Source: Adiantum capillus-veneris (taxonomy: Eukaryota; Streptophyta; Polypodiopsida; Polypodiales; Pteridaceae). Taken from it: 64,000 nt of DNA. The notes below the pieces were generated by a model. It saw nothing but the letters and a program-made list of their open reading frames with translations. It did no database searches and had not been told where the DNA came from. Location of the stretch: contig CM043945.1 of assembly GCA_014529385.2 (NCBI GenBank), positions 99,173,463 to 99,237,462 of the forward strand, in the 5' to 3' direction. The translations under genes and the position numbers were made by a program. Below, one piece after another: positions 21,904-35,509 of the stretch (within the stretch, counting starts at the first letter, position 1; the number at the start of each line of letters is the position of its first letter).

Positions 21904-22500
21904 AAAGCACATAAACTGTTGAGGTGATGTATCGTTAATTATTATGTATGCCACTGATTGAAGCAACAAGTTTGTGTATAGCACCGATTGAGGCAACACA
22001 CGTTGCAAGTTTTATGTTCCACAATGTTATCATTGTATGGCGTGGAGTGTCAACGAGGCATGTTGATTTTTATGAAGATTGCCAATCCAAAAACGCACAA
22101 TCATTACAAACAGATCATCAATTGAGGTAGTATGGTATAGATTGTCAATTGACTCAACACCGTTAATTTGTAAAGATTGTCGACTGAAGTGGTACACTTG
22201 TGCATGGATGCTTCATACGAGGGTATACGGGGGATATGTAATGAAATAATAATTAAATAATGATTTTGATTTTTTTAAATCCACTTCAGATATTTCATTG
22301 GTGAGAAATTGATCTAATGTGATTGATGTCTATTGGCAGATGAGGAGATAAGGGCTACAAGGACTCGTTCAGTTCGAGTGACTTCCACTTCTATACTAAA
22401 GAGCAAAGTCTAGTGGCTTCCCTACTACCTTGCTCTACACATGTACTCCTACTCGCTCTACTTTAAAAAAATCAATAGTAGTCGAGATGCTTCCAATGAT
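20411..22500. other. No gene recognised; CT/GA tracts
   Basis: Holds a (CT) tract at 20867-20894 and a compound (CT)n(CA)n tract at 21847-21904. ORFs at 20405-21095 are short, overlap on both strands and show no motif. A G/C-rich segment at 20750-21010 could be a gene edge, but nothing confirms this. Confidence 0.4.
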
Positions 22501-22509
22501 CCCCCCCCC

Positions 22510-22590
<81 letters not shown>
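22501..22590. repeat. C12 run followed by (CT)n microsatellite
   Basis: A C homopolymer grades through CCTCCC into about 37 CT units. Confidence 0.96.
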
Positions 22591-24069
<1,479 letters not shown>

Positions 24070-24543
24070 TCTCCATTACAAGTGAACAACAGTGGTGTGT
24101 GTGTGTGTGTGAGTGAGGCGCTGGGAGAGAAGCGGTGGCAGGGGATGAGGGCTTCTCCATCTTGAGGTAGGGAGCCGTCTGTCTCCATTTGTGCACAACA
24201 TATACATAGCTTCTTCTTTGTTTGCACGTGTCCGTGTGTGTTGACAGCAAGAGAGAGGGCATCAGGTCGTCAGGCTGTGGGTCGGTATCTGAGGTCACCA
24301 TGCCAGCCTTAACCACAGCTAGCAGTCCACGAAATTATAATCACCTCAATTTCCTCTGCTCTGGACGTGGGCTCTTTTGAGCGCCCAGCTGAGCTCGCAC
24401 TCAATGCATCATGGCAACAAGATTGTCGATTCTTTGAGTGTCGCTGCAACGCCTTCTTCACGTGTATGTTGTGACCATGGGTCCATGACATTCCTTTCTA
24501 TTGAAATAATCGGATGATGCACTACAGCATGGCAGCATCACAC

Positions 24544-24544
<1 letters not shown>

Positions 24545-24629
<85 letters not shown>

Positions 24630-24856
24630 GTTTTTTTTTTTTGTGTAAATGTTTGAGAGAGAGAGAGAGAGAGAATTGAAAATAGAGATTAAAAATTATT
24701 AAAAAAGAGAGAAAGCAATGAAATGATATATTAACATTTTGAAGAGGCCGGTGTTGCGCCCTAGGTGACCAAACCATTTCAAACTGGTGAATCATAAACC
24801 ATGTATGGTATTGTGTGGGGTATGTCTGATCACTGATATAATGTGTGCCCAATGTC

Positions 24857-24898
<42 letters not shown>
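24545..24898. repeat. (GA)n microsatellite cluster
   Basis: Tracts at 24545-24624 (about 40 units), 24655-24674 and 24858-24898. The intervening 180 bp are unique and non-coding. Confidence 0.97.
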
Positions 24899-24901
<3 letters not shown>

Positions 24902-24981
24902 GAAATCTACTAACATAATATGGCGGAAGGAGTCGTCCTTTACACGTGTCGTCAACTCAAGCCGAAGGCTAAATTCCAAAG
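24896..24981 (+). repeat. Dispersed repeat with CACGTG, copy 2
   Basis: Best-preserved copy. It begins at the end of a (GA) tract, contains CCTTTACACGTGTCG and ends GGCTAAATTCCAAAGGAAG, and is followed within 30 bp by a (CT) tract. Confidence 0.85.
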
Positions 24982-25007
24982 GAAGCAGCAGTCACTTCTC
25001 TCTATTG

Positions 25008-25008
<1 letters not shown>

Positions 25009-25046
<38 letters not shown>

Positions 25047-25088
25047 TCTCCTCCCCCGCTTGCTGAGGAAGGTCATGCATCCCCAAAT

Positions 25089-25156
<68 letters not shown>
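25009..25156. repeat. Two (CT)n microsatellites
   Basis: Tracts at 25009-25042 and 25090-25156 separated by about 48 bp. Confidence 0.97.
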
Positions 25157-25159
<3 letters not shown>

Positions 25160-25412
25160 TTGGCCACCAAAGTGTTCGACTCAAGCCTCGCCAAGTCACC
25201 ACTCTGCACTCCCGATCGCCATGGGCAGTTTGACTTTCAAGGCCATGCAGATGACGGCCATGGCAGTCCCCAGCGCCATGAATGCTAATGCTTCCCCATC
25301 GTCGACCTTGCTTCCCCATCAGGTACTGTGGCTACGGCATGTGGTTAACTGCAAGCTAACACAGACCCATAATAGACTTTAGCAAGTCTCCCTTGCTTCC
25401 CCATCTCCAAAG

Positions 25413-25752
25413 ATGTCAATAATAGGTTTGCGTCAGGTGCTGACGTGGCAAGCTCTTGCAGGGTCGCGCGGTCGGAAGCTCTTGGAGGGCTCGAGCTTAT
25501 GCAAGCTAGCATCAACATCATCATGTGAGGGCAATGGTGGCACCAATGAAGCACAAAATCATGACCACCAGCTCCCACCTGTGGGCTTGGCAATTTACGT
25601 TGGCCGCGAGCAAAGACACTTTGAAATTTGCACAGAGCACATCAATCGCCCACTGCTGGGGGGGACTTTTAGAGTGTATGAAGGAGAAATTCAATCTAGA
25701 TCAAAGGAAGCGGGCTTGCCATACGTTACTGGCATATGAGGTTGGCATATGA
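25413..25752 (+). pseudogene. SAUR-like auxin-responsive protein gene, frameshifted
   Basis: An ATG at 25413 opens a frame whose residues 52-86 read LPPVGLAIYVGREQRHFEI followed by HINRPLL. This fits the SAUR core (V-P-x-G-x-L-A-V-Y-V-G-x-E-x-x-R-F-x-I, then N-H-P-L-F-x-x-L-L). After a run of seven G (about 25660) the continuation of the core, LLECMKEKFNLDQ, is in another frame, which points to an indel in the G run. SAURs are small proteins, usually 90-180 residues, that inhibit PP2C.D phosphatases and promote cell expansion. This one would be about 105 residues and intronless, as is usual. The N-terminal half (Ser/Gly/Leu rich) is variable in the family. The alternative is chance resemblance, since the V-P-K-G is altered to LPPVG. 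Confidence 0.5.
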
Positions 25753-26774
25753 GGTCGTCCTATTTGAGCATTTTCTTTGGATGGTGGAGAAAATCTATAT
25801 ATCATATCTTCCTTCTTTGCTTTGTTGGCAAGACCTCCCCTCCCCCCATCTACCTACGCACTTTCTTTTGCCTTGAAACATGCATAAATGCATCATGGCA
25901 AGGAAACTAGCCGTTTAGCTTTTCTCGAAACTTGGGGATGAAGTAAAAGCATGCATGGTGTACTCATGGCCGCCAGAGAAGAGCTTTTGGGTTGTGGGGC
26001 AAAAGAAATCATGGTCGTAGCATACGATAAGGGCATGCAAGTGTTTGGAGGTAGTTGCAATGAAGGAAGGCAGATCTATGGGTTGGGATGTTACTGCACG
26101 ACGAGCTGCATCGCACAGTCTTTGGCGTTTCATCAAGGTATGTCGACACACACTTGGCTTGCAAGCAGAGTTGGGTCTCAGGATACCAAGAAAAGTATTT
26201 GAATTTGGCAAGCTCTACAGAGATTCATCCAGCCACATTGCACTGATCCAGCATAAGCACTCGCCATTCCAATACTATCAGTTTTAGCACCTTGCAGGGT
26301 GATTGGCGCTCCCATTAGTGGAGAACATTACTTTGCCTACTGCCCATATTAATAACAAGCATGGCTAGAGTACTTAATGCACCACAATCTGTTCATAAGG
26401 AATGTGGACATTAGAAAAGAGCTTTTACAATTGAATTGGAACCACGAAAAGAGAGCATGGCTAGGTGGGGGTGCCTGTACAATGTCCACACTAATGTGTG
26501 AAGGCAACAACAACAACATCCCGTGAAGTAAAAGGAATGTCCTTTACACGTGTCGTGAATTGCAAGCTAAAGGGTAAACTCCAAACGAAGACATAATGCT
26601 ATTAACTATAGAGCGAATCTCTCTCTCTCTCTCTCTCTCTCCTATCCTTTTCCTCCTCCTTCTCTGTTGTGCTCGAGCATGTTGAAGGCTATAATATCTC
26701 ACTATAGGTAAGCATGTTGTCCAAACTACTTGATTGAAACTTACAAGCAGATGAACATTAGATACACTAGCTTC

Positions 26775-26825
<51 letters not shown>

Positions 26826-27300
26826 ATGTATGGCTTGACAATCCATTGCCTGGTCAAACCCTCAATGGTGGCAACCAAGACGGATGTAAGGGGGCTGGAG
26901 GGCTGGTACTACCTTGAATCACTAAGGGTCACTTCATTTCTAGCCTCTTTGATTATCACCTTGCGAGTAAGTCCATGGGGAGTGCAAACCAAATCAACGA
27001 TGGTGAGAAGGTAGCCCCCATGTTCGTGCGATAAGATGGCTACACAAGGCACATGGCATGCAACCTCAAGTCTGTCTTGGCAAGCATGCTTAAATGAACA
27101 ATGTTTAGTGATAATTTAATAATAAGCAAGCCACATTCAATACTTAGCAGATGGGGTAGGGTTGTGGCCCGTGGGCAAGAGAGAGCAGCACAAAGTGGTC
27201 AGCAGGGGAAGTGAGGGAGCTCAAAGTTTGACAACGAGCTACTGAGAATGCTGAGATGGAGAGGGAGCTAGGGGGGATGTTTGTTACTGTAGTGAGTGGA
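25753..27300. other. No gene recognised; dispersed repeat and GA/CT tracts
   Basis: Contains a third, shorter copy of the CACGTG repeat (26535-26590: TGTCCTTTACACGTGTCGTG, then GCAAGCTAAAGGGTAAACTCC), a (CT) tract at 26618-26641 and a (GA) tract at 26779-26821. ORFs at 25930-26290 overlap in three frames without motifs. Confidence 0.45.
26535..26590 (+). repeat. Dispersed repeat with CACGTG, copy 3
   Basis: Retains the CCTTTACACGTGTCG core and the following GCAAGCTAAAGGGTAAACTCCAAA-like text of copies 1 and 2. A (CT) tract begins 28 bp downstream. Confidence 0.8.
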
Positions 27301-27305
27301 AACGT

Positions 27306-28005
27306 GGGGGTTATTTGGGACACGAAGGGGGTGGATTCACTAGCGGACGTGCTCAATTAAGATGAGTAGATAAAGAACTTAGGGCCACAATACCAATCAT
27401 GAGAAGGGGACACCATGGGCTAGAGGTGTAGACAGTGGAGGAGGAGCATCTTGCCATCTATGATGAGGCTGCTAGATTTGGGGCACGGACATGTGATACA
27501 AATAGTGATTCTGGTGGGACAATAGCAACATCCTCACACACGTAGGGATCAAATGACCAAAATTGTCTAGATTAGAGTGTGATCAATTGAGCATAGAGGT
27601 GGAGTACAGTGGTCCACAAATGAGTGATAAGGGCATATGGAATTAGGAGCTTTGATAAGATGCGGGGGTTATACATGACAAAAGGGGAGATGGTTTCATT
27701 GACGGACATGTTCAATTAAGATGAGCAGATAAAGCACTTAGGGTGAGGGTACCAATCACTAGAAGGGGACACTATGGGCTAAAGGCCTAGATGGCTGGGG
27801 AGAAATGTCTTGCCACAAGATTGCTAGATTTGGGGCACGAACATGCAATATAGGTAGTGATTCTGGTGGGATAGTAGCATCAACACCCTCACACAACAAC
27901 TTTAAGCAGAGATCGGATGACCAAAACTATCCATATCGGAGTGCGAGCACTTGAGCATAGAAATGTAGTACAATGGTCCACAAAGGGACGAAAAGGGCCA
28001 AGACG
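27306..28005. repeat. Diverged tandem repeat, period about 358 bp
   Basis: Two units, from 27306 and 27664, share GGGGGTTAT, TCAATTAAGATGAG(T/C)AGATAAAG, AGAAGGGGACAC(C/T)ATGGGCTA, GCTAGATTTGGGGCACG, GTGATTCTGGTGGGA and GTACA(G/A)TGGTCCACAAA in the same order. Divergence and indels suggest an old duplication. No ORF spans a unit. Confidence 0.85.
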
Positions 28006-28389
28006 AAGGCTGTTGAAGGCAGCGTAGTGTTGTAAGAAGAGGCTAGATGAATCAAGGTGCCTACACACAATGTTGAGAACAACAATGGCAATGGAGCACA
28101 AAGGGAAGGAGAATGTAGAGATCACACTACATAAAAACTAACAGAGAAAGGGGAGGGAGAGAAAGAGGTAGGATAATTCTCCCCCCTTGAGTTCACTGGT
28201 CCCATAGCAGTTGGTGACTCTGCTAACCCATGTCACATCAAGCTCATTCCAGCTCTACCCTGCTTAATGTGTCTTTCTTTTTTCTCCTTTGGAAATCGAG
28301 TAGCTATGCAACATGTGTGAATAAAAGTTGTGCAAGTGGTCACATTGCCTTGCCCTACAGATTCCCTGCCCTTACTTGATGATGAAGAA
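28006..28389. other. No gene recognised
   Basis: Unique non-coding sequence without motifs. Confidence 0.4.
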
Positions 28390-28520
28390 AGTCACCATGC
28401 TAGCCGCATCAACATGTTTATGAAGCTTACCATTAGTAGTGATATAACTTTATCATATGTAGGCTTTCCTTTCTTGCTGAATGTGTGGCTCCTACATCAT
28501 GGTGGGCAACCATCTCATCA

Positions 28521-28585
<65 letters not shown>

Positions 28586-28700
28586 TACACACACACACAC
28601 ACACAAAAGAGAGAGTGAGAGAGAGAGAGAGAGGCCACCATGCTAGCTGCATCACCATGTATATGAATCTTACTATTAGTAGCGACAGAACCTTGACAAT
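28390..28700. repeat. Short duplication around (CA)n and (GA)n tracts
   Basis: The phrase CACCATGCTAGC(C/T)GCATCA(A/C)CATGT and the following TTA(C/A)(C/T)ATTAGTAG occur at about 28393 and 28636. Between them lie a (CA)n tract (28523-28605) and a (GA)n tract (28610-28633). Confidence 0.85.
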
Positions 28701-28755
28701 AATGTAATTTTTTTTTTTTTGGTGAAATATGTCTCTTTAGTCATGTGCTTTTATG

Positions 28756-28756
<1 letters not shown>

Positions 28757-28831
<75 letters not shown>
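28757..28831. repeat. (CT)n microsatellite
   Basis: About 37 units. A T11 run lies just upstream (28708-28719). Confidence 0.97.
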
Positions 28832-28833
<2 letters not shown>

Positions 28834-29164
28834 GCAAAAGGGGTTAAATGTACCAGGAATAGTCTAAAGGGGCCAAAGACAGAAAGTGTCGATCGTGTGA
28901 GTATCGATCGTGTGTGTGTCATGGAGAGATGTATAAAGATGCACATACACACAAACACATACAGAGTGAGGTGGTAAGAGCGAGCGAGGCCCGCCGGTAG
29001 GCGGGACGCGTGAGCTAGTATGTAATACACCAAGCCTGTTTTTGTGATGTTGCGCTGGGGAGACAATGAACCCATTCCATGTCTCATGCATTCTCTTTAA
29101 CTTAATTTTGCACACAATGCTTGCAAAAAGCTTGAGGCTTGGTATATCTTTAACTGAGTACAAC

Positions 29165-29317
29165 TGCAAGATCTTGGCTAGACTCCGAGCTTGCTTTGAA
29201 AAAATTACCCAAGGGGAGTTGGAAGCCAAGGGGCTTTAAGCGTGCCGCTATGGTTCGACCCCTGCAACATGCGAGTGGGTGTGTAGGCGCAATCCCATAA
29301 TAGTAGCTAATGCTTCC

Positions 29318-29350
<33 letters not shown>

Positions 29351-29358
29351 AAAAAAAA
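29165..29358 (+). other. Possible SINE-like fragment ending in poly(C)-poly(A)
   Basis: GGTTCGACCCC at about 29249 fits the RNA polymerase III B-box consensus (GGTTCGANNCC). About 75 bp upstream, TGGCTAGACTCC is a poor A-box match. The segment ends in a C run (29322-29340) and an A run (29341-29358), as a retroposed RNA would. There is no second copy or target duplication to confirm it. Confidence 0.25.
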
Positions 29359-29439
29359 GATTTCGAGTTATGAAAAAATGTTTTTGGAGGGCGCTATCTA
29401 CAAAAACAAGGCCGTCACTAACTTGCCAACGACGGCGGC

Positions 29440-29440
<1 letters not shown>

Positions 29441-29508
<68 letters not shown>
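29441..29508. repeat. (GA)n microsatellite
   Basis: About 33 units. Confidence 0.97.
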
Positions 29509-29512
<4 letters not shown>

Positions 29513-30500
29513 TAGTTGTAGCAACATACTTTGCACTCCTTGCTCTCGTTTTTGTTATAGAGTCTCATTGCGCTCCTTCTATTTGCCCTACTACTCTCAA
29601 CTTTTTTTCAGCGAGCGCTATTTTTTAACCAAGCATGGCTCCAAAGAAACACTAAAAAACAACATCTTTTTTTATTTTTTGCAAAACTCACAATATGTGA
29701 GTGATGTTATATTAATAATCATCAAAAAATATACAAGCCCAAACCCTGCCCAGAACGAGCCAGGGGGTATCTAAACAACCAACCACCCGACAACACGAGA
29801 TGACAACACCATTCGACACCATAAATCAAGTACCTCGGTTGATACAGAGGAGCCAACCAAACCAAACCGGCGGGTTGGGTCTTCACAAGCTAGACCCCAA
29901 CCACATCGAACCAGTAAGATCTCCAAGAAGCAGCAACAAAAGTACCAGGTCACAACAGGTGAGCAGAGAACCCAAAACCACCATATCACCATCCGCAAGC
30001 CCGAGCCGTAGCCCAACCACCGCCATGCAGGCCCATGCAACAGGAGGGCCAAGCCCCAAACCACACACCGAACCGAAACCGCCACAAAGCAGAGATTTCC
30101 ATACCTCAAAACCCATCAAACCACCACGCGATAAGGAGCCCCAGACCATTAGCGCACTACAAAACATCTTAAAATAGCTTCAAAAAGCCTAAAAATTATG
30201 TATATCATTTCATAGGCACCACGCCTGCAAGCAAGCACTGCCAACAATGTTAAATCTATACTACATATTAACGAGACTGGTTTTCAGTGCCATGTGTCAA
30301 ACTCTGTTGAGTTCCGACGTCCAAACTCAGCCATACTCGCTTGAGTGAGGGGAGACGGCGAGTGTGCTTGATTCTCACAAGTCGCGCGACACACACACGA
30401 CGCACACACAGTGAGTGCCACTGGTGTCTGAAAGACATCCTCATGCTCTGTAATGAATGCTTCAAGGGAGAGCGATCGACGATGAGCAGGCCCGGTCCAG
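29509..30500. other. No gene recognised
   Basis: Contains a Pro/Ser/Lys-rich plus-strand ORF (29800-30177) whose opposite strand is Gly/Trp/Leu-rich. The composition could come from the 3' region of a non-LTR retrotransposon on the minus strand, but no diagnostic motif is present. Confidence 0.35.
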
Positions 30501-30511
30501 CTCAGCATCGA

Positions 30512-30515
<4 letters not shown>

Positions 30516-30561
<46 letters not shown>

Positions 30562-30640
30562 TGCAATAGGCGCTGTCCACTGGCCGCCGACGTCTGTGAG
30601 AGAGAGAGAGAGAGATCCTGCAATAGGCGTTGCCCCCGAC

Positions 30641-30721
<81 letters not shown>

Positions 30722-30748
30722 CCCCGTCTGCGTACTATTCGCGCATGA

Positions 30749-30838
<90 letters not shown>
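30516..30838. repeat. GA/GT microsatellite cluster
   Basis: (GA) tracts at 30516-30558, 30597-30616, 30642-30716 and 30783-30838, with a (GT) tract at 30755-30783. GATC(T/C)TGCAATAGGCG(C/T)TG occurs twice between the tracts (30557 and 30613), so a tract-plus-flank unit was duplicated. Confidence 0.96.
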
Positions 30839-30839
<1 letters not shown>

Positions 30840-30885
30840 GATTGAAGCCAAAATAATATAACGAAAACTACTACTCTGTGGATTC

Positions 30886-31289
30886 CCAAAATACCCCTCA
30901 AATTTTATAAATTCCCAATATACCCCCACTATTTTGTCAAAATGCCTTTCAAAATTTTCCAGATTTCCAAAAAACCCCTGGTTGTGAGATTAAATTTCTC
31001 CAAAGATAACAAAAATTTGTAGCTTTTCGTAAGAAGATTGATTGTCTATCAATTCAAGATGCTATAACAAAATTTGAGTTGGTTATGTAGGCTTTGGAGA
31101 TGAATTGCTTCATTATTTTCGAACACAATTGCTTTTTTTGTAGGATAGTTTGTGACAAATTACATGCTACGCACTCAAAAACGAATCTCAATTGTCAAAA
31201 AAGCATAATGATTATAAAATCCTGATCAATCCAACCAAAATATATACAAGGTATTTTCGGAATTTCCACAAACTAGAGGGGTATTTTGG
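30886..31289 (-). mobile_element. MITE-like element, copy B (404 bp)
   Basis: Bounded by perfect 14-bp inverted repeats CCAAAATACCCCTC (30886-30899) and GAGGGGTATTTTGG (31276-31289). It is AT-rich and has no ORF. The internal blocks match 20030-20410 in reverse complement. Outside the 14-bp repeats, more AATTTT/TTCCC text is shared by the arms. A clear target duplication was not found. Confidence 0.75.
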
Positions 31290-31322
31290 TAATTTTCCCA
31301 ATCTATAGTTCCGATGTCCTTA

Positions 31323-31324
<2 letters not shown>

Positions 31325-31361
<37 letters not shown>
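31325..31361. repeat. (GA)n microsatellite
   Basis: About 18 units followed by an AAG-rich stretch. Confidence 0.95.
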
Positions 31362-31365
<4 letters not shown>

Positions 31366-31503
31366 AAGAAGAAGAAGAGAGTTTTAACGTCGTAGCAAAC
31401 TATCCCAAGAGACCTTAAAGATCTAGCCGACGAGGAGTTGAACTCAAGACCTGTTATGAGAGAAAGAGAGAGAGCGAGACACCTAGCTTCTTGGATAAAC
31501 TCC

Positions 31504-31555
<52 letters not shown>

Positions 31556-32590
31556 TAGCTTCTTGGATAAACTTTTCCAACTTCCAAGAAAGCACATCAT
31601 ACCCATCAGTTTCGCAGCCCGTCCTAAAACATTGTGGAGAGCAGCAAGGGGCGATCAAGGACAGAAGGGCCAAGGAGGTGGTCACATTTGCAGGTGGGCT
31701 TTAGCTAACATCCATCACGGAGATGATCGTCCCAAGGCAACGAAAGAGGTGAGTACGGTAGGTCATCTGAGATGGAGAAAATGTGGTGGGATAATTAGGG
31801 GAGGCAAAGGTTGTAATAACCGTTTTGTCATGCGGTTACACAACACTTATAGTACTGTGTAGAATGAGAAGGAGGCACAACATTAAGTCTACAAGATGCA
31901 TTTACGAAGACGTACAAGTAACAAAATCCTCAAGTACACGATAGGAAGTGAGGTGGCTGAGGTGTACTACTCTGTGTTGGGTAGATGGGTTATTTTGAGT
32001 GGCGGTGCACAGCTGCGCCAATCATAGCGGCATCGACGCCTATGGCCTATGCCGATTCCTCAACTAGGAGATCACAGCTACGAGCACTCGCTAGCAAAAC
32101 CAACAAAGCTTGGCAATCTACAAGGTCAACAATTACATATGTGTGGGTCTCCCGCCTTCGTTTGTGCAGGCAAGCGCCATCGTCGTAAGCTGCCCTCAAC
32201 AATGTATTGGACTTCAATTGCGACCTTCCACATTAATAATACAGCTAGCTACACGTCTATGAAAGGAGACCCCCACCAATGATATGACAAGCACATAAGT
32301 AAAGCTAAACGACGTGCTCAAGAACAAGAAGTTGTGCATCATAGGAGAGACATCGTTGACAGTCATCCCATCGATATTATCACAAGTATTGTCTGCAAAA
32401 CCCTACACATTAAACCAGTACTCACCAAAAACTTTATGTGAACCAATGGAAAAAGGAACCCATTGAAAATTACCCGGTTTTTTGTTAAAATTTTAGGATT
32501 TTGATCAGTTTTTACACTAAAATCCTCCAAATTCAACCAATTTTCGTCAAGGCGATCCTCCAAATCAACCAAGAATTTTGAATTTTGTCC

Positions 32591-32630
<40 letters not shown>

Positions 32631-33657
32631 TAGCTTCTTGGATTCCAACTTCCAAGAAAGCACATCATACCCATCAGTTTCGCAGCCCGTCTTGAAACAT
32701 TGTGGAGAGCAGCAAGGGGCGATCAAGGACAGAAGGGCCGAGGAGGTGGTCACATTTGCAGGTGGGCTTTAGCTAACATCCATCACAGAGATGATCGTCT
32801 CAAGGCAACGAAAGAGGTGAGTACGGTAGATCATCTGAGATGGAGAAACTGTGGTGGGATAATTAGGGGAGGCAAAGGCTGTAATAATTGTTTTGTCATG
32901 CGGTTGCCCAACACTTGTAATACTGTGTAGAATGAGCAGGAGGCACACCATTAAGTCTACAAGATGCATTTACGAAGACGTACAAGTAACAAAATCCTCA
33001 CGTACACAATAGGAAGTGAGGTGGCTGAGGTGTACTACTCTGTGTTCGATAGATGGTGTTATTTTGACTCCCGGTGCACAGCTGCGCCAATCACAGCGGT
33101 ATGGACGCCTATGGTGTATGCCGATTCCTCAACTAGGAGATCACAGCTACGAGCACTCGCTAGCAAAACCAACAAAGCTTGGCAATCTACAAGGTCAACA
33201 ATTACATATGTGTGGGTCTCCCGCCTTCGTTTGTGCAGGCGAGCACCATCGTCGTAAGCTGCCTTCAACAATGTATTGGACTTCAGTTGCGACCTTCCAC
33301 ATTAATAATAGCTAGCTACACGTCTATGAAAGGAGACCCCCACCAATGATACGACAAGCACATAAGTAAAGTTAAACGACGTGCTCAAGAACAAGAAGTT
33401 GTGCATCATAGGGGAGACATCGTTGACAGTCATCCCAACGATATTATCACAAGTATTGTCTGCAAAACCCTACACATTGAACCAGTACTCACCAAAAACT
33501 TTATGTGAACCAATGGAAAAAGGAACCCATTGAAAATCACCCGGTTTTTTGTTAAAATTTTAGGATTTTGATCAGTTTTTACACTAAAATCCTCCAAATT
33601 CAACCAATTTTCGTCAAGGCGATCCTCCAAATCAACCAAGAATTTTGAATTTTGTCC
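31504..33657. repeat. 1,087-bp tandem segmental duplication
   Basis: Unit 1 (31504-32590) and unit 2 (32591-33657) both begin TTATGAGAGAG with a (GA) tract and ACACCTAGCTTCTTGGAT, and both end AAGAATTTTGAATTTTGTCC. They are nearly identical, with scattered substitutions and small indels; one indel lies in the (GA) tract and another in the TTAATAATA(CA)GCTAGC region. A partial third start (31455-31503) precedes unit 1. ORFs inside the unit (for example 31491-31862 and its copy 32700-32930) have no recognised domain and are not conserved in frame, so the unit looks non-coding. Confidence 0.93.
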
Positions 33658-35170
33658 TCAAAAATACATAAAGGCACTATATTACTCCAACACATAGCTA
33701 CTGCAACTAAATGGGGCAACCCCATAAATTGTGTCATACCAAACCCAAAAGGTGCTTCACGTAGTAGCTATAATAGAAGCAAATTTTGAGCCCCATTCTC
33801 TAAGGGAAGATGATAAGTGTTATAATATTGTTGATGTTGGTGATGATCTACATGATGTAGTGTCGTGCGTTAGTGCAAAGAATGCTTACAAGTTGCTCCA
33901 GGTTGCAAACTTGAATACTATACAATAGCAACATAATTTCCCTCAATAGCAACTGATTATTCAAAGTTGATGCCATCTAACAACAAATATTTGGCAGCAT
34001 TCTCCATGTGTGTTGCTTGCAAAGGCAATATATGTGGCATGATCATGCATGCGCTAAGTCGACAAGGGCAACACTTGGGACAACAGACATTGTAGTAAAA
34101 GGCAAGTAGGGGATGGTGGCAAGAACCTTTATCCAAACGTGTGTGTGTGTATGCATGCGCACATGCACCTATTTCATGCATGTGCCGGTAAAAAAGTGTA
34201 GAAAGGGAAGCATTGGCAACTACTGGCCCAACACGCCCATGCACCTTACTGATAGCTTTGGCGATACACCCCCTTTCATTATGTTCCAGCATGCATGCTC
34301 CGTTCAACCGTGGTGCAGGAAAGATATCGAAGACGTCTCCTACACATGAAGGTCCTCTTTTTGCATGCGTTGGTGAGCATGCCCTATTTAGTTTTGAATG
34401 TGCATGTATGTTTATGCAAGTGTATAAACATCTATACTGCATGGACATCTATATTAGTGCAAAGAGTTTGGTAAAGGTTCTACATGATATTTTAGACATT
34501 TTTGCAAAGTAAGAAGATGTATTCTTGATACCTATTGTTCTCATATATTGCTACATGTCATAAACTTTTGCTTTGAAGGCATCACATACCTTAGGTCTAT
34601 TATTATATAAGTTAATGATACACACACAGAGAGGCCTCACAAAACACGTAATTCAATAACCAACACACCTACATACATGGTTGTGTAAATACATAACCAC
34701 ATTAACAGAAGACTATGAAACCTTTTTCGCAACCAGCTATTATATCTATTCAAAAATTCTAGAAACCTATACTCTTATCACCTGTATGAGATCATGTATT
34801 TAAAAAGAAAACTTTAAAAGCAATTGCAAAGCAAAAGCGTGATAGTTAGAAATCATGGGAGGACGAAGAAGTGAATGTATCCAAGGTCTTTACAAGTTTA
34901 GCTCGAGTAAAAACATGAGAGAGTTAGGGAAAATTAGTCACGGTGGATTGCATTGCTATGAAAACCATCAAGGTGAAATCATTCAGCTTATCGACAACAT
35001 GATAATTGTTCTAAAACCTGTTTAGTGCCAACGCAGGTGTAAATGTGAGAAGTCAATTATAAATATACTACTAGGTATTTTTTGTTCTTTTTCGCCACTG
35101 AACTCGACGTGACACGTCCACTTGCTTTGCAATGTGAACTGAAGAGAGTACATAAGTGCACGAGTGATTT
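33658..35170. other. No gene recognised
   Basis: AT-rich, with only short ORFs; none has a motif. Confidence 0.45.
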
Positions 35171-35177
35171 AACACTC

Positions 35178-35179
<2 letters not shown>

Positions 35180-35221
<42 letters not shown>

Positions 35222-35286
35222 CTAATGATGGCAGAGAAATCGGAGAGCTAGGCAGATATGCTCCGGCAGCATCCAACCACACCTGA

Positions 35287-35322
<36 letters not shown>
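35180..35322. repeat. Two (GA)n microsatellites
   Basis: Tracts at 35180-35219 and 35290-35322, followed by a short (GT)6 at 35350. Confidence 0.97.
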
Positions 35323-35324
<2 letters not shown>

Positions 35325-35509
35325 ACCCACAAGAACTAGATACAGGACTGTGTGTGTGTGTGACAACACCCATCCAAAGAGAGAGCCGCTCAAGGTTCTG
35401 GCATGTGCGACCTTAATTTAATTTGTGTCATAGTAAGAGCGGGGCACAAAAGGGTCTTGAAAGGTCAGAACTTCACTAGAGTAGCTCGCCGAGCGTGGTG
35501 GACGTGAAG

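Noticed and set aside
25951-26287. Host gene exon
   Set aside because: Three overlapping frames, none with recognised text or splice context.
29771-30177. Pro-rich protein or LINE 3' end
   Set aside because: Composition alone; no RT, endonuclease or clear poly(A) tail with target duplication.
31400-31460. tRNA-like or SINE B-box on the minus strand (GAGTTCAACTCC)
   Set aside because: No A-box at the right distance and GA repeats on both sides.
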